Positions 33,850 to 42,962 are shown, counted from the first letter of the stretch. The stretch is DNA of 64,000 nt from Clostridium sp. chh4-2 (GCF_002899675.1 NZ_PKUU01000013.1:1-64000), one strand, 5' to 3'. Notes: generated by a model from the sequence alone, not told the origin. A program made the numbers and translations.

Positions 33850-35786
33850 TAAGAAAACAGAAAATGAAAAGGAAAACAGAAAGACAATGCAGGCAAAGCC
33901 CCGGTTTTTCGCTGCTCCTTCTGCTGCTTTGCGTTATTACGTCCGCAGTTTGTATTTTTCTGTACCAATATGACAATAAATACACCGCGTCCGGCCCGGG
34001 CGGGTCTTACGGACAGCTGGAATTGGACGGTGGAACTTTGGAAAAACAAGGGCTTGTATGGCTGGTTGACGGCTGGGAATTTTACGGCGGCCAGCTGCTT
34101 GCTCCTGCGGATTTTCAATCCAATATTCAAAAACCGGACCGTTATGTGTTTGCAGGACAGTTTGGAGGTTTTGAGATTGTAAACGGGCAGCCATACGGCA
34201 GCGCAAGCTACCGGCTCACCATAAAACTGCCGGAGGAGATGCGCGCGTATTCCCTCTATCTGCCCGAGATATTATCTTCCTGCCGCCTGTACGTAAACGG
34301 TACAGAGCGGCTTCAGCTGGGCCAGACTTCCCCGGAAAACTACATAGCCGGAACAGCCGAAACCATTGTTCCGTTTGAGGCGTCCGGCCAGGCAGAGATT
34401 CTGCTCGCAGTCTCAAACTATTCCAATACCTATGGCGGGCTCACCTATCCTCCGGCCTTCGGCATCCCCGGAGCTGTTCTGGATATGGCAGAACGCAGGC
34501 TGAATCTGAGAACCGCACTGCTGACTATGACCTTGCTGATCTGCATAGTATCTGTTCTGATAGGAACAGCCAACAGAAAAAATCCTCTGCCAGTCTTGTA
34601 CGCGTTGTTCTGTCTGCTTTTTCTTGGATTCACCTCCTACCCGGTGGTGAAAACATTTTTCCCTTCTTTTGGAGGCCTCTATCTGGTGGAAAATCTGTCC
34701 TTTTGCGGGATGATCCTCATGGTATTTATTCTGCAGAGATCGATTTTTTCCCTTAAAGATTCCATTAGCACCTTCGGGACCGCCTTTGGAGGGCTTGTGT
34801 GCCTGGTCTGTCTCGTCTATCATCTGCTGCTGCCACGGGCAAGTCTGGAAATGATGCTTTCCTATTCCAAACTGATCACCCTTTATAAATGGCTGAGCGC
34901 ATTTTTACTGACTGTAAATACAGCGAGAATACTAAAAAAAGGCAGCCATACCGCTTTTTATGCCAAAATCCTGCTGTGCGGCATGGCGATTTTTGACTGC
35001 ACGCTGGTCATGGACCGGCTGCTGCCGCTTTACGAACCGGTTTATTCCGGTTGGTTTCTGGAACTGTCCAGCCTGTGCCTGGTCCTTCTGATTGGAGCCG
35101 TGATCCTGCAGGAAATCTACCGCAGCTTTGCCGCAAATCTGGTGCTGGAAGAAACGGTCCGTCTGACCCGTCAGAATCTGGCTATGCAGAAAGAACAGCA
35201 TAAAACCATGATGGATGCCATAGCAGGAGAGCGGACCTTCCGCCATGACCTGAGGCATCACATCTCCGTGCTGCATGAATTTGCGGATGCAGACGATATA
35301 GAGGCCCTAAAACGCTATTTTTCCGATCTGGAAAGCGGACTGCCTGTCAAATTTGCGGGAACGTTCTGTGAAAATGCCGCGGCAGACGCTGTCATCCGCC
35401 ATTACGAAGCGGAAGCAAAATTGGCCGGGGTGGATTTTATATCGTCGGTACAAATCGGAGAGGACATGACGGTCAGCGACGTGGATCTTTGCGTTATTTT
35501 TGGAAATTGTTTGGAAAACGCGCTGGAAGCCTGTAAACGGCAGGAGAGCGGAGAAACATATATAAAAGTGAGCGCAGGAGTGTCCGTAGGAGTGTTGGCG
35601 GTCACGATTGAAAATAGCTTTAACGGTGTTCTAAAATCCACACCAGGCGGTTTCCTTTCCAGCAAAAGGCCGCAGGCGGGCATAGGAACCGCCTCAGTCC
35701 AGGCCATTGCGAAAAAATACGAAGGCCGCGTTTCCTTTGAAACGGATGACGGTGTATTCCGGGCGTCAATTCTTTTACATTTATAA
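33846..35786 (+). CDS. 7TM-type GHKL sensor histidine kinase
   Basis: 646 residues. One N-terminal membrane segment (about 20-40) is followed by an extracellular beta-rich domain to about residue 215 (GLVWLVDGWEFYGG, YRLTIKLPE, SCRLYVNG). That is like the sensor part of 7TMR-DISM receptors. Seven membrane segments come next (about 220-425). The cytoplasmic part has the phospho-acceptor region FRHDLRHHISVL and a GHKL ATPase with N-box VIFGNCLENALEACKR. The glycine motif is AGIGTASVQAIAKKYEG. This C-terminal half matches AgrC-type kinases. Its gene overlaps the surface protein gene by ATGA. Cognate partner of the LytTR regulator at 30560. Confidence 0.88.
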   Translation: MIRKQKMKRKTERQCRQSPGFSLLLLLLCVITSAVCIFLYQYDNKYTASGPGGSYGQLELDGGTLEKQGLVWLVDGWEFYGGQLLAPADFQSNIQKPDRYVFAGQFGGFEIVNGQPYGSASYRLTIKLPEEMRAYSLYLPEILSSCRLYVNGTERLQLGQTSPENYIAGTAETIVPFEASGQAEILLAVSNYSNTYGGLTYPPAFGIPGAVLDMAERRLNLRTALLTMTLLICIVSVLIGTANRKNPLPVLYALFCLLFLGFTSYPVVKTFFPSFGGLYLVENLSFCGMILMVFILQRSIFSLKDSISTFGTAFGGLVCLVCLVYHLLLPRASLEMMLSYSKLITLYKWLSAFLLTVNTARILKKGSHTAFYAKILLCGMAIFDCTLVMDRLLPLYEPVYSGWFLELSSLCLVLLIGAVILQEIYRSFAANLVLEETVRLTRQNLAMQKEQHKTMMDAIAGERTFRHDLRHHISVLHEFADADDIEALKRYFSDLESGLPVKFAGTFCENAAADAVIRHYEAEAKLAGVDFISSVQIGEDMTVSDVDLCVIFGNCLENALEACKRQESGETYIKVSAGVSVGVLAVTIENSFNGVLKSTPGGFLSSKRPQAGIGTASVQAIAKKYEGRVSFETDDGVFRASILLHL

Positions 35787-35793
35787 TAACTTA

Positions 35794-35822
35794 GGTATAA
35801 ATTCCTGTCCTTCTCATATATT
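35794..35822 (+). promoter_or_regulatory. Putative SigE-type promoter of the spoIIIA operon
   Basis: GGTATAA (35794-35800) and CATATATT (35815-35822) are spaced by 14 bases, resembling the mother-cell SigE pattern of an ATA-rich -35 and CATA-type -10. In Bacillus the spoIIIA operon is under SigE. The site begins 8 bases after the kinase stop. Assignment is by analogy. Confidence 0.5.
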
Positions 35823-35843
35823 GAGGTAAGAGGAGGGGGAAAA

Positions 35844-36815
35844 ATGGAAAAGAAAGACGAGCTGATTAAGATCTTTTCTAAAAACATCAGAGAAATTCTC
35901 ATGAAAGTACCGGTAGATTTTGAGCAGGTTCAGGAAATCCGTTTGAGGGTACATGCCCCTCTTTTAATGGTTTACAACAACCGGGAATACTATATCAGCC
36001 AGGAGGGGCGGCTTAGCACTTATATTAATGAAGCTTATATTGTGACCAAAAATGAACTGCGGGAAACCATGGAATATATGAGCAACTATTCCCTCTATGC
36101 ATTTGAAGAGGAGATGAAACAGGGATTCATCACCATCCAGGGCGGACACCGGATTGGGATCGCAGGAAAGACGATAGTGGACGACTGCGGAATCCGCACC
36201 ATGAAGTTCATATCCTTTATTAATGTGAGAATGTCCCATCAGATCAAGGGATGCGCCACGGAGGTGATTCCCTATCTCTATGAGCAGGGCGAAATCCTTC
36301 ATACCCTGATCATTTCCCCGCCCAGATGCGGCAAGACCACCCTTCTGCGTGACCTGATCCGCCAGATTTCCAATGGAAATGAAGTACACGAAGGAATTAC
36401 GGTGGGGGTAATTGATGAGCGCTCCGAAATAGGTGCCTGCTATCAGGGCGTTCCGCAGAATGATCTTGGAATCAGGACAGACATTCTGGACTGCTGTCCC
36501 AAGGCAAAGGGGATGATGATGCTGATCAGAACCATGTCGCCCCGCGTCATAGCGGTGGATGAAATCGGCAGCAGGGAAGATTTAGAAGCCATGGAATACG
36601 TGATGAACTGCGGATGTAAGCTGATCGCCACCGTACATGGAAGTTCGATAGAGGACATTAAGCAGAAACCGGTGCTCAGAAAACTGGTGCAGGAACGGAT
36701 CTTTGAACGGTATATCATACTAAACAGCAAGGGCCGGATCGGCAACATTGACCAGATTTATGACAACAGGGGCACCCAGCTTTATCTGAAAGGAAGTAAA
36801 TACGTATGCTCGTAA
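35844..36815 (+). CDS. spoIIIAA: Stage III sporulation protein AA (ATPase)
   Basis: 323 residues. A secretion-ATPase-like protein of the SpoIIIA-SpoIIQ channel between mother cell and forespore. The N-terminal part (FEQVQEIRLRVHAPLLM) is followed by Walker A ISPPRCGKTTLLRDLIRQIS and GVIDERSEIGACYQG. The Walker B region is SPRVIAVDEIGSREDLEAM. It sits in the mother-cell cytoplasm and probably energises the channel. AGGAGGGGG is the ribosome binding site. First of eight genes in the canonical order; its end overlaps spoIIIAB by 10 bases. Confidence 0.96.
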   Translation: MEKKDELIKIFSKNIREILMKVPVDFEQVQEIRLRVHAPLLMVYNNREYYISQEGRLSTYINEAYIVTKNELRETMEYMSNYSLYAFEEEMKQGFITIQGGHRIGIAGKTIVDDCGIRTMKFISFINVRMSHQIKGCATEVIPYLYEQGEILHTLIISPPRCGKTTLLRDLIRQISNGNEVHEGITVGVIDERSEIGACYQGVPQNDLGIRTDILDCCPKAKGMMMLIRTMSPRVIAVDEIGSREDLEAMEYVMNCGCKLIATVHGSSIEDIKQKPVLRKLVQERIFERYIILNSKGRIGNIDQIYDNRGTQLYLKGSKYVCS

Positions 36816-37327
36816 AATTAATCGGCGGGGCCTGCGTAATCGCGGCTTCCAGCGGCCTGGGAATTTCAATGGCGGGCCAATGGAAAAAGCGGCTGGAACT
36901 GTTGGAGCAGCTCCGTAAAATGATATTTCTGTTAAAGGGAGAGATCCTCTATGCCAACGCTCCGTTAGAGGAAGCATTTGAACGGGTGGGCAATAAGACA
37001 GGAGGAGAGTTAGGAATCCTTTTTAACGCCGTTTCCCAGAGAATCCAGAACCAGCGCGGAGAGCCCTTTTTCACCATGTGGAAAGAGGAGATCGACGGCA
37101 TGGATTCCCATATCCTGCTTTCAAAAGAGGACAGGCAGAGCCTGATCTCCTTCGGAGAACACTTAGGATATCTGGACAGCGAAATGCAGGAACGCACCAT
37201 ACTGTTATATTTGGAACAGTTAGATATTACGATCGCGTATCTGAGAGAACACCAAAGAGAAAAAAGTCGTCTCTATACCAGTTTAGGTATTATGGGAGGA
37301 CTTTTTCTTACTATAGTGATGTGTTAA
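36806..37327 (+). CDS. spoIIIAB: Stage III sporulation protein AB
   Basis: 173 residues. Membrane protein with an N-terminal hydrophobic segment (LIGGACVIAASSGLGISMA) and a C-terminal one (YTSLGIMGGLFLTIVMC), resembling a GspF-type platform component. Its mid-region GEILYANAPLEEAFERVG and LGYLDSEMQ are typical. Part of the channel complex, second gene of the operon. Confidence 0.94.
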   Translation: MLVKLIGGACVIAASSGLGISMAGQWKKRLELLEQLRKMIFLLKGEILYANAPLEEAFERVGNKTGGELGILFNAVSQRIQNQRGEPFFTMWKEEIDGMDSHILLSKEDRQSLISFGEHLGYLDSEMQERTILLYLEQLDITIAYLREHQREKSRLYTSLGIMGGLFLTIVMC

Positions 37328-37339
37328 GAGGAGATCGGG

Positions 37340-37534
37340 ATGGGTGTTAATTTAATATTCAAGATAGCGGCTGTGGGAATTCTGGTTTCAGTCATCTGCC
37401 AGGTGCTCAAACACAGCGGAAGAGAGGAACAGGCATTTTTGACGAGCCTGGCCGGGCTGATTCTGGTCTTGTTCTGGATGGTGCCTTATATTTATGAATT
37501 ATTTGAAACAATTAAGAATCTGTTTGCGCTGTAA
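37340..37534 (+). CDS. spoIIIAC: Stage III sporulation protein AC
   Basis: 64 residues, two transmembrane segments (FKIAAVGILVSVICQVL and LAGLILVLFWMVPYI). Size, position between AB and AD and the phrase LKHSGREEQAFLTSLAGL match SpoIIIAC. AAGAGGAGA provides the ribosome binding site. Confidence 0.94.
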   Translation: MGVNLIFKIAAVGILVSVICQVLKHSGREEQAFLTSLAGLILVLFWMVPYIYELFETIKNLFAL

Positions 37535-37560
37535 CCGGCTTTTAAAGGGTGGTGAAACTT

Positions 37561-37947
37561 GTGTCAATTGTAACGATTGCTGTTGTGGGGATCGCGGCAG
37601 TGCTGCTGGCGGTCCAGCTCAAAGGGATAAAAGGAGAATACGGCACCTATTTAGTGATTACAGCCGGTATTTTCATCTTTTTTTACGGCCTGAAAAAACT
37701 GTCCACCATACTGGAAACCATGGAGCGGATACAGGAATTTATAAAGATCAACAGCGTTTATCTGTCGGCTCTGATGAAAATGATCGGAATTACCTACATA
37801 GCGGAATTTTCCTCGGGAATCTGTAAAGACGCGGGGTACGGCGCCATCGGAACCCAGGTGGAAATCTTTGGAAAGCTTTCCATTTTGGCGGTCAGCATGC
37901 CCATTCTCCTGGCGCTTTTGGAAACCCTGCAGGTATTTTTAGCATGA
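37561..37947 (+). CDS. spoIIIAD: Stage III sporulation protein AD
   Basis: About 128 residues with several membrane segments; paralogous in style to SpoIIIAC. GTG at 37561 was chosen because AAAGGG at 37544-37549 lies 11 bases upstream. The GTG at 37549 overlaps that ribosome binding site. Phrases KGIKGEYGTYLVITAGIFIF and MIGITYIAEFSSGICKDAGYGAIG match the family. Overlaps spoIIIAE by 4 bases (ATGA). Confidence 0.92.
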   Translation: MSIVTIAVVGIAAVLLAVQLKGIKGEYGTYLVITAGIFIFFYGLKKLSTILETMERIQEFIKINSVYLSALMKMIGITYIAEFSSGICKDAGYGAIGTQVEIFGKLSILAVSMPILLALLETLQVFLA

Positions 37948-39116
37948 GCCGCCAAAAAATGTTTTCGGTTCCATTTTTCCTGATTTTTTTTCTGGCCGTC
38001 CTGTCATTCACCAGCTATGGAACCGAAACGGACGCTCAAAGCGTGGTGACGGGAATCGGAGCGGGTCTGGAGGACTTTAATATTGAAGAGATACAGAAAT
38101 TCATCGATGCCCAAAGCGGTCAGACCGGCTGGAATCTCTCTTTTTCCGAACTGGCAAAAGATCTGCTTTCCGGCAATTTAAAAACCGTCATGCAGAAAAT
38201 GGGGACAGCCGTAAAGGATTATCTTTTCAAGGAACTGGAAAACAGCACCGTTTTGATGGGACAGGTAATCGCCCTCGGAATTATCGGTGCCGTATTTTCC
38301 AATTTCTCCGGCATATTCACCAGCAGCCAGATATCGGAATCCGGTTTCTTTGTTACCTATCTGCTTTTATTCACCTGCTTAGCCACCAGCTTTTTTGCCA
38401 GCATTCAGATTGCAGGACAGGCGGTGAACCAGGTGCTTCAGTTTATGCAGGTGCTGATGCCCTCCTTTTTCCTGGCGGCCGCATTTGCAGGGGGAAGCGT
38501 GTCTTCGGTTGCTGTTTATGAATTTACCCTGTGGGCGATTACCATGGCCCAGTGGCTGATGATGGATGTGATGATCCCGTTTGTGCGGGTCTACATGCTG
38601 CTGGTTCTGGCCGGGCATGTGACAAAAGAGGACATCCTGTCAAAACTGACGGATCTGTTGAAAAATGTGATCGACTGGAGCCTTAAAACCCTCTTAGGCC
38701 TGTTTCTGGGATTCCACATGATTCAGGGCATGATTCTTCCGTATGTGGATTCCATGAAAAGCGCTACAGTCCAGAAATTGATTGGAATCATCCCTGGTTT
38801 AGGGCAGGGGGCGGGAGCCATCACCCAGATTGTCATGGGCTCCGGCGTTCTTATAAAGAACAGCATCGGGGCGGCAGGCGTGGTGGTGCTGTTAATCATG
38901 ATGCTGATTCCCGTTTTAAAGCTGGTGGTAATGATGCTCATGTATCAGGGGGTGGCGGCCATCCTGCAGCCGGTCTGTGACAAACGCATTGTATCCTGTA
39001 TTTCCAAGACGGCTCAGGGCCATAAAATGCTTTTAAACATTGTGCTTTCCTCAGCCCTTCTGTTCATTATAACGATTGCGGTGGTGTGTTCATGGAAGAG
39101 CTTTACAGCTGGGTAA
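37944..39116 (+). CDS. spoIIIAE: Stage III sporulation protein AE
   Basis: 390 residues. Signal peptide (FFLIFFLAVLSFTSYG) followed by a soluble stretch, then multiple membrane segments (VIALGIIGAVFSNFSGIF, MLLVLAGHV, VVVLLIMMLIPVLKLVVMML). The largest membrane component of the SpoIIIA channel. Overlaps spoIIIAD at its start and spoIIIAF at its end. Confidence 0.95.
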   Translation: MSRQKMFSVPFFLIFFLAVLSFTSYGTETDAQSVVTGIGAGLEDFNIEEIQKFIDAQSGQTGWNLSFSELAKDLLSGNLKTVMQKMGTAVKDYLFKELENSTVLMGQVIALGIIGAVFSNFSGIFTSSQISESGFFVTYLLLFTCLATSFFASIQIAGQAVNQVLQFMQVLMPSFFLAAAFAGGSVSSVAVYEFTLWAITMAQWLMMDVMIPFVRVYMLLVLAGHVTKEDILSKLTDLLKNVIDWSLKTLLGLFLGFHMIQGMILPYVDSMKSATVQKLIGIIPGLGQGAGAITQIVMGSGVLIKNSIGAAGVVVLLIMMLIPVLKLVVMMLMYQGVAAILQPVCDKRIVSCISKTAQGHKMLLNIVLSSALLFIITIAVVCSWKSFTAG

Positions 39117-39685
39117 AAAATATTACCTGTTATCTCATATTCATTACAGTGGCAGTAAATCTGCTTCCCAATAAAAATTACGAAAAATACATACGGCTTT
39201 TTGCCGGCATGGTTCTGATCCTCCTGGTGGTGAAACCGCTGACGGGAGGCCTTCGCCTGGAGGATAAAATCAGCCGTTATTTTGAATCCATCACCTTTCA
39301 TAATGAAGCGGATGAACTGAAAAACGATCTGATCGGAATGGAGAATATACGCCTTGGCAAAGTGATTGAACAGTACCAGGAGGCGGTGGCCGGGGATCTG
39401 GAGCAGATGGCCCAGATGGAAGGGTTCTATCCCATTTCCACCAATGTGATCATTGAAAGCGGCCAGGAAAAGGAAAATTTCGGCCAGGTAACGCAGATCA
39501 GCATGATGGTAGCCGCAGAACCCGAACCGCAGGAGACTGTGGTGGAACCTGTGGAGCCGGTTGAGATCGGAAACCGGGACGAAGTGGTAAGAGAAAATAC
39601 ATCGTTAAATGCACTTCGCAGGCGGATTGAAGAATATTATGGATTGGAGGGAACCTATGTGGAAATTCAACTTAAAGAGCGGTAA
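39092..39685 (+). CDS. spoIIIAF: Stage III sporulation protein AF
   Basis: About 197 residues. Two N-terminal membrane segments (ITCYLIFITVAVNLLP and YIRLFAGMVLILLVVKPL) precede a soluble domain resembling the ring-building motif of secretion systems. The ATG at 39092 (MEELYSWVKNI) is preferred; an in-frame GTG at 39086 exists. Both lie inside the end of spoIIIAE. Confidence 0.93.
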   Translation: MEELYSWVKNITCYLIFITVAVNLLPNKNYEKYIRLFAGMVLILLVVKPLTGGLRLEDKISRYFESITFHNEADELKNDLIGMENIRLGKVIEQYQEAVAGDLEQMAQMEGFYPISTNVIIESGQEKENFGQVTQISMMVAAEPEPQETVVEPVEPVEIGNRDEVVRENTSLNALRRRIEEYYGLEGTYVEIQLKER

Positions 39686-40211
39686 GGAGCGGTGGCTGTT
39701 TTTGCTGGCTGTCGGAATGATCATCCTGATCCTGTCCTTTCCCGCCGGAAATAAGAAAAAGCCGGTTGTGCCCCAGGTTACGACTGAGGCCGCCGCCGGG
39801 CAGAGCTCCAACGGAAAATACGAGGAAGAATTGGAAAAACGGGTGAAAAAGGTGCTGCGCAACGTGGACGGGGTGGGAGAGGTGGATGTGATGATTGTGT
39901 TGAAATCGTCGGAAGAAAAGGTATACAGAGTGGACAAAAGCATCACTTCCTCCCTGGTGGAGGAGGCGGACAGCAGCGGAGGAACCAGAAAGACCGATGA
40001 ACATGAAGAGTCTCAAAATACAGTGCTGACAGGCGGAGGAAGCGCAAACGCCCCGGTGCTGGAGAAAGAATTGAAACCGGAAATCGCAGGAATTATCATC
40101 AGCGCCCAGGGCGGAGGAAGTCCAACTGTAAAATCAGAAATTTCTGCTGCGATGGAAGCATTATTTGACGTACCGCCACATAAAATAAAAGTATTAAAGA
40201 GGGTGGATTAA
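39657..40211 (+). CDS. spoIIIAG: Stage III sporulation protein AG
   Basis: About 184 residues. One N-terminal membrane anchor (WLFLLAVGMIILILSF), then an extracellular ring-building domain (LEKRVKKVLRNVDGVGEVDVMIVLKSSEEKVY in parts). The end PEIAGIIISAQGGGSPTVKSEISAAMEALFDVPPHKIKVLKR is characteristic. In Bacillus this protein forms a large ring in the intermembrane space. ATG at 39657 follows GGAGGG; an in-frame start at 39609 is too far inside spoIIIAF. Confidence 0.95.
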   Translation: MWKFNLKSGKERWLFLLAVGMIILILSFPAGNKKKPVVPQVTTEAAAGQSSNGKYEEELEKRVKKVLRNVDGVGEVDVMIVLKSSEEKVYRVDKSITSSLVEEADSSGGTRKTDEHEESQNTVLTGGGSANAPVLEKELKPEIAGIIISAQGGGSPTVKSEISAAMEALFDVPPHKIKVLKRVD

Positions 40212-40225
40212 AAGGAGTGTAAGGA

Positions 40226-40987
40226 ATGAAACATATTAAAAGTCCGAAAAATGTGAACATGAAGAAACTTTTCCGCAGAAACCAGATTATCATTACGACA
40301 CTGGCGGTTATGATTGCGGCTGCCGGATACTTAAATTATGCCGGAAAAAAAGAGGTGGCATCAGCAGATCCTGTTTATGAAGCCGGCATGATGGAAATTT
40401 CAGATGAAGATATTCTGGCGGAGAACCAGGCAATGCTTCCAAAATCCGATGATAATCTGCAGGAGATTCCCAGCTGGGATGTGGACCTGGAAGAAGCCGA
40501 AACCATAGCCCAGTCAGATGCAAACGCCGACGTACAGACCGGCAGCGAAAACCTGGCAAACGCCTCCGAAGGCACGGAAACCGGGCTGGAAAATCCGGGA
40601 GAAGCAGTCCTTACCAGCGGAATGAGCGTAACCGACTACATAGCCAATGTTCAGCTGAGCCGTGAACAGATCCGCGCCAAGAACAAAGAAACCCTTCTTG
40701 GAATCATCAACAATACAAACATCGAGGAAGCCGCCAAACAGCAGGCAATTCAGGATATGCTGAAACTCACAGAGATTTCGGAAAAAGAAAATGCCGCAGA
40801 AACCCTCCTGATGGCAAAAGGCTTTTCCGATCCTGTAGTCAGCGTTACTTCCGGAAAAGTGGACGTGGTGATCAATGCGGTCAGCATCACCGACCAGCAG
40901 CGCGCCCAGATTGAGGATATTGTAAAGAGAAAAACAGAGGTTACGGCTGATAATATCGTGATTACGCTGTTGAATCTGGAAGAATAA
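40226..40987 (+). CDS. spoIIIAH: Stage III sporulation protein AH
   Basis: 253 residues. Single membrane anchor (QIIITTLAVMIAAAGYLNYA), an acidic variable linker (about 45-125), and a C-terminal ring-building domain (EAAKQQAIQDMLKLTEISEKE, ETLLMAKGFSDPVVSVTSGKVDVVI, DIVKRKTEVTADNIVI). It contacts SpoIIQ across the intermembrane space in Bacillus. Last gene of the operon; a terminator follows. Confidence 0.95.
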   Translation: MKHIKSPKNVNMKKLFRRNQIIITTLAVMIAAAGYLNYAGKKEVASADPVYEAGMMEISDEDILAENQAMLPKSDDNLQEIPSWDVDLEEAETIAQSDANADVQTGSENLANASEGTETGLENPGEAVLTSGMSVTDYIANVQLSREQIRAKNKETLLGIINNTNIEEAAKQQAIQDMLKLTEISEKENAAETLLMAKGFSDPVVSVTSGKVDVVINAVSITDQQRAQIEDIVKRKTEVTADNIVITLLNLEE

Positions 40988-41025
40988 AACGAGTGTAGGG
41001 ATTGAAACAGAGGAGTTGTGAGTGT

Positions 41026-41065
41026 AAGAGGCTGACGCATGAATCGTATGATGCGCAGCCTCTTT
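41026..41065 (+). terminator. Terminator of the spoIIIA operon
   Basis: AAGAGGCTGACGCAT (41026-41040) pairs with ATGCGCAGCCTCTT (41051-41064) with a single bulged A, followed by a short T run. Confidence 0.85.
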
Positions 41066-41150
41066 TGCGGTCTCCTTTGTTTCGTTTATGTTGATATTTA
41101 TGATTAAAGTTTACTTCCATAACCCTTCTATTATGGTTTCTCCGTCATTT

Positions 41151-42113
41151 TTAACCTTTCACCAGTTCATTTATCGGAATTCCCCCCATTTTATGATAAT
41201 ATTCTTCCGCCAGTTTTAAAAAGTAAAGGATATAGGCCGACTGATACCGGTCAACGTGATAGATCATGGAAATCTGCTGAAATACCGGTTCGTTTTCCAT
41301 GTACAGAGGAAAAATATTAATATCGTCAGGCGCGGTCCCCCGCATATTGAGCAGACTGGTTCGTGTGGCAAAACAGGCTGCCAGTCCTTTTAAACCAAGA
41401 GCCGTACCAATCTGGATGTAACTGCTGGTTGTGTATATCTTCGGTGTAAAGCCTGCGGCATGAAAGCATTTCTCAATGGATTTGCCCATGCGGTTATCAA
41501 GCATACAAAAAGGCAGATTTGAAAAATCTTTTACGTCTGCATGGAAACGGGATTTTTGTTTTAGCTCTTTGAACCGGGCGGGATAGTATTGCTGCAGCAG
41601 GGTATCCGAGACGCAGAGGTAGACTTGATCTGTCATCAGCGGAATATCGGCTAATTTTGGATTACCCTCCGGGGATATCGTTATTGCAAGATCCAGTTCA
41701 CCTTTTAAAATCTTTTGTTCCAGTTGTGCTGAATTGGCATCTGTGATATGTATCTCAACGAGGGGGTATCGTGAGGAAAAGTCAGGAAGGATGCCGGGAA
41801 GGCAGGAATTCATACGCATGGAACTGGCACCAAAACGGATTATCCCCCGTTTCTGTTGTTCAACATCTGCCAGGATATCCTTTAAATTAGCTTCTTCGCG
41901 CAGTATATGATTGGCAAAGGCAAGAACTTGTTCTCCGGCATAGGTAAGTGTAAGCGTGGGTTTGCGATGCAGAAGACGCACTCCGTAATGTTCTTCCAAG
42001 CGCATGATGTGATTGCTCAGCGTCTGCTGGGACATGAAAAGTCGTTCGGCCGTTCTGGTAAAATGCATATCCTTCGTCAGTTCAGAAAAATAGTAAAGGC
42101 TGGTAAAATCCAC
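41151..42113 (-). CDS. LysR-family transcriptional regulator
   Basis: 320 residues. N-terminal helix-turn-helix (FTRTAERLFMSQQTLSNHIMRLEEHYGVRLLHRKP region), then a periplasmic-binding-protein-like effector domain from about residue 90 (GIIRFGASSMRMNSCLPGIL). It is divergent from the rraA-like operon with a 147-base gap that holds two palindromes, the usual arrangement for a LysR activator and its target. Ligand unknown; the target genes suggest a hydroxy- or keto-acid. Confidence 0.92.
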   Translation of the reverse strand: MDFTSLYYFSELTKDMHFTRTAERLFMSQQTLSNHIMRLEEHYGVRLLHRKPTLTLTYAGEQVLAFANHILREEANLKDILADVEQQKRGIIRFGASSMRMNSCLPGILPDFSSRYPLVEIHITDANSAQLEQKILKGELDLAITISPEGNPKLADIPLMTDQVYLCVSDTLLQQYYPARFKELKQKSRFHADVKDFSNLPFCMLDNRMGKSIEKCFHAAGFTPKIYTTSSYIQIGTALGLKGLAACFATRTSLLNMRGTAPDDINIFPLYMENEPVFQQISMIYHVDRYQSAYILYFLKLAEEYYHKMGGIPINELVKG

Positions 42114-42130
42114 GAATGCTCTCCTTTCGT

Positions 42131-42181
42131 AACAAAATAATTTTGTTAAAATCAGAAAAATAAACTGTTTAATTTGTTTAT
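42131..42181. promoter_or_regulatory. Palindromic operators between the LysR gene and the rraA-like operon
   Basis: AACAAAAT (42131-42138) and ATTTTGTT (42140-42147) form a perfect 17-base palindrome. ATAAAC (42160-42165) and GTTTAT (42176-42181) form a second inverted repeat. Paired sites in a divergent spacer fit LysR recognition and activation sites. Confidence 0.55.
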
Positions 42182-42260
42182 AGCCATATATTACAATAAA
42201 GACATAAGAAACGCAAATGTTTTTAGCAAATAACAGAAGCAGAGAGAGGATGGCAGAAAA

Positions 42261-42962
42261 ATGTCAGTAGGAAAGAGAATTTATTTAAAGAGAGAGATGC
42301 CGGATCAGGAGATCGTGAACCAATTTAAAACAATCCCGGCATCTAATACAGCAGATGTAATGGGGAGAAGCTGCGCCATGAATCCGCGTATCCGTCTGGT
42401 AAGCAGTCCAAAAGAACAGATGTTGGCTGGTCCGGCTTACACGGTGAAATGCCGTGCGGGCGACAACCTGGCACTTCACGCGGCATTAAGCATGTGCAGC
42501 GAGGGAGATGTGCTGGTGGTGTCCAATGAAGAGGACAACACAAGGGCGCTGATAGGAGAGGTGATGATGGCATTTCTCCGTTATACGAAAAAGGCGGCCG
42601 GCATTATACTGGACGGACCGATCCGGGATATTGATGAGATCGGCAAGTGGGATTTCCCGGTTTACTGTACGGGAACCACGCCGGGGGGGCCGTATAAAGA
42701 GGGGCCGGGAGAGGTCAACGTACCGATTGCCTGCGGCGGCGTCAGCGTATATCCTGGAGATATTATTCTGGCAGATCCGGATGGTGTTATTGTCATCCCG
42801 AGAAAGGATGCGGCGGCCATTCTCAAGGATGCAAAGGAATTTCAGGCAAAGGATACGGCGAAATTACAGGCGTCCAAGAACGGGACAGCAGACCGGGCAT
42901 GGGTAGATAAGGCTTTGACGGATAAAGGTTTTGAGATTATTGATGATGTGTATCGCCCGTAA
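42261..42962 (+). CDS. RraA-like protein / oxaloacetate decarboxylase-type aldolase
   Basis: 233 residues of the RraA/MenG-like fold. MGRSCAMNPRIRLVSS near the start, GPAYTVKCRAGDNLALHAAL and GIILDGPIRDIDE (catalytic Arg and Asp) are visible. GGVSVYPGDIILADPDGVIVIP is also typical. Members act as HMG/CHA aldolase, oxaloacetate decarboxylase or RNase E inhibitors. Neighbouring dehydrogenase and amidohydrolase genes point to the metabolic role. Start ATG follows AGAGAGGATGG. Confidence 0.85.
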   Translation: MSVGKRIYLKREMPDQEIVNQFKTIPASNTADVMGRSCAMNPRIRLVSSPKEQMLAGPAYTVKCRAGDNLALHAALSMCSEGDVLVVSNEEDNTRALIGEVMMAFLRYTKKAAGIILDGPIRDIDEIGKWDFPVYCTGTTPGGPYKEGPGEVNVPIACGGVSVYPGDIILADPDGVIVIPRKDAAAILKDAKEFQAKDTAKLQASKNGTADRAWVDKALTDKGFEIIDDVYRP

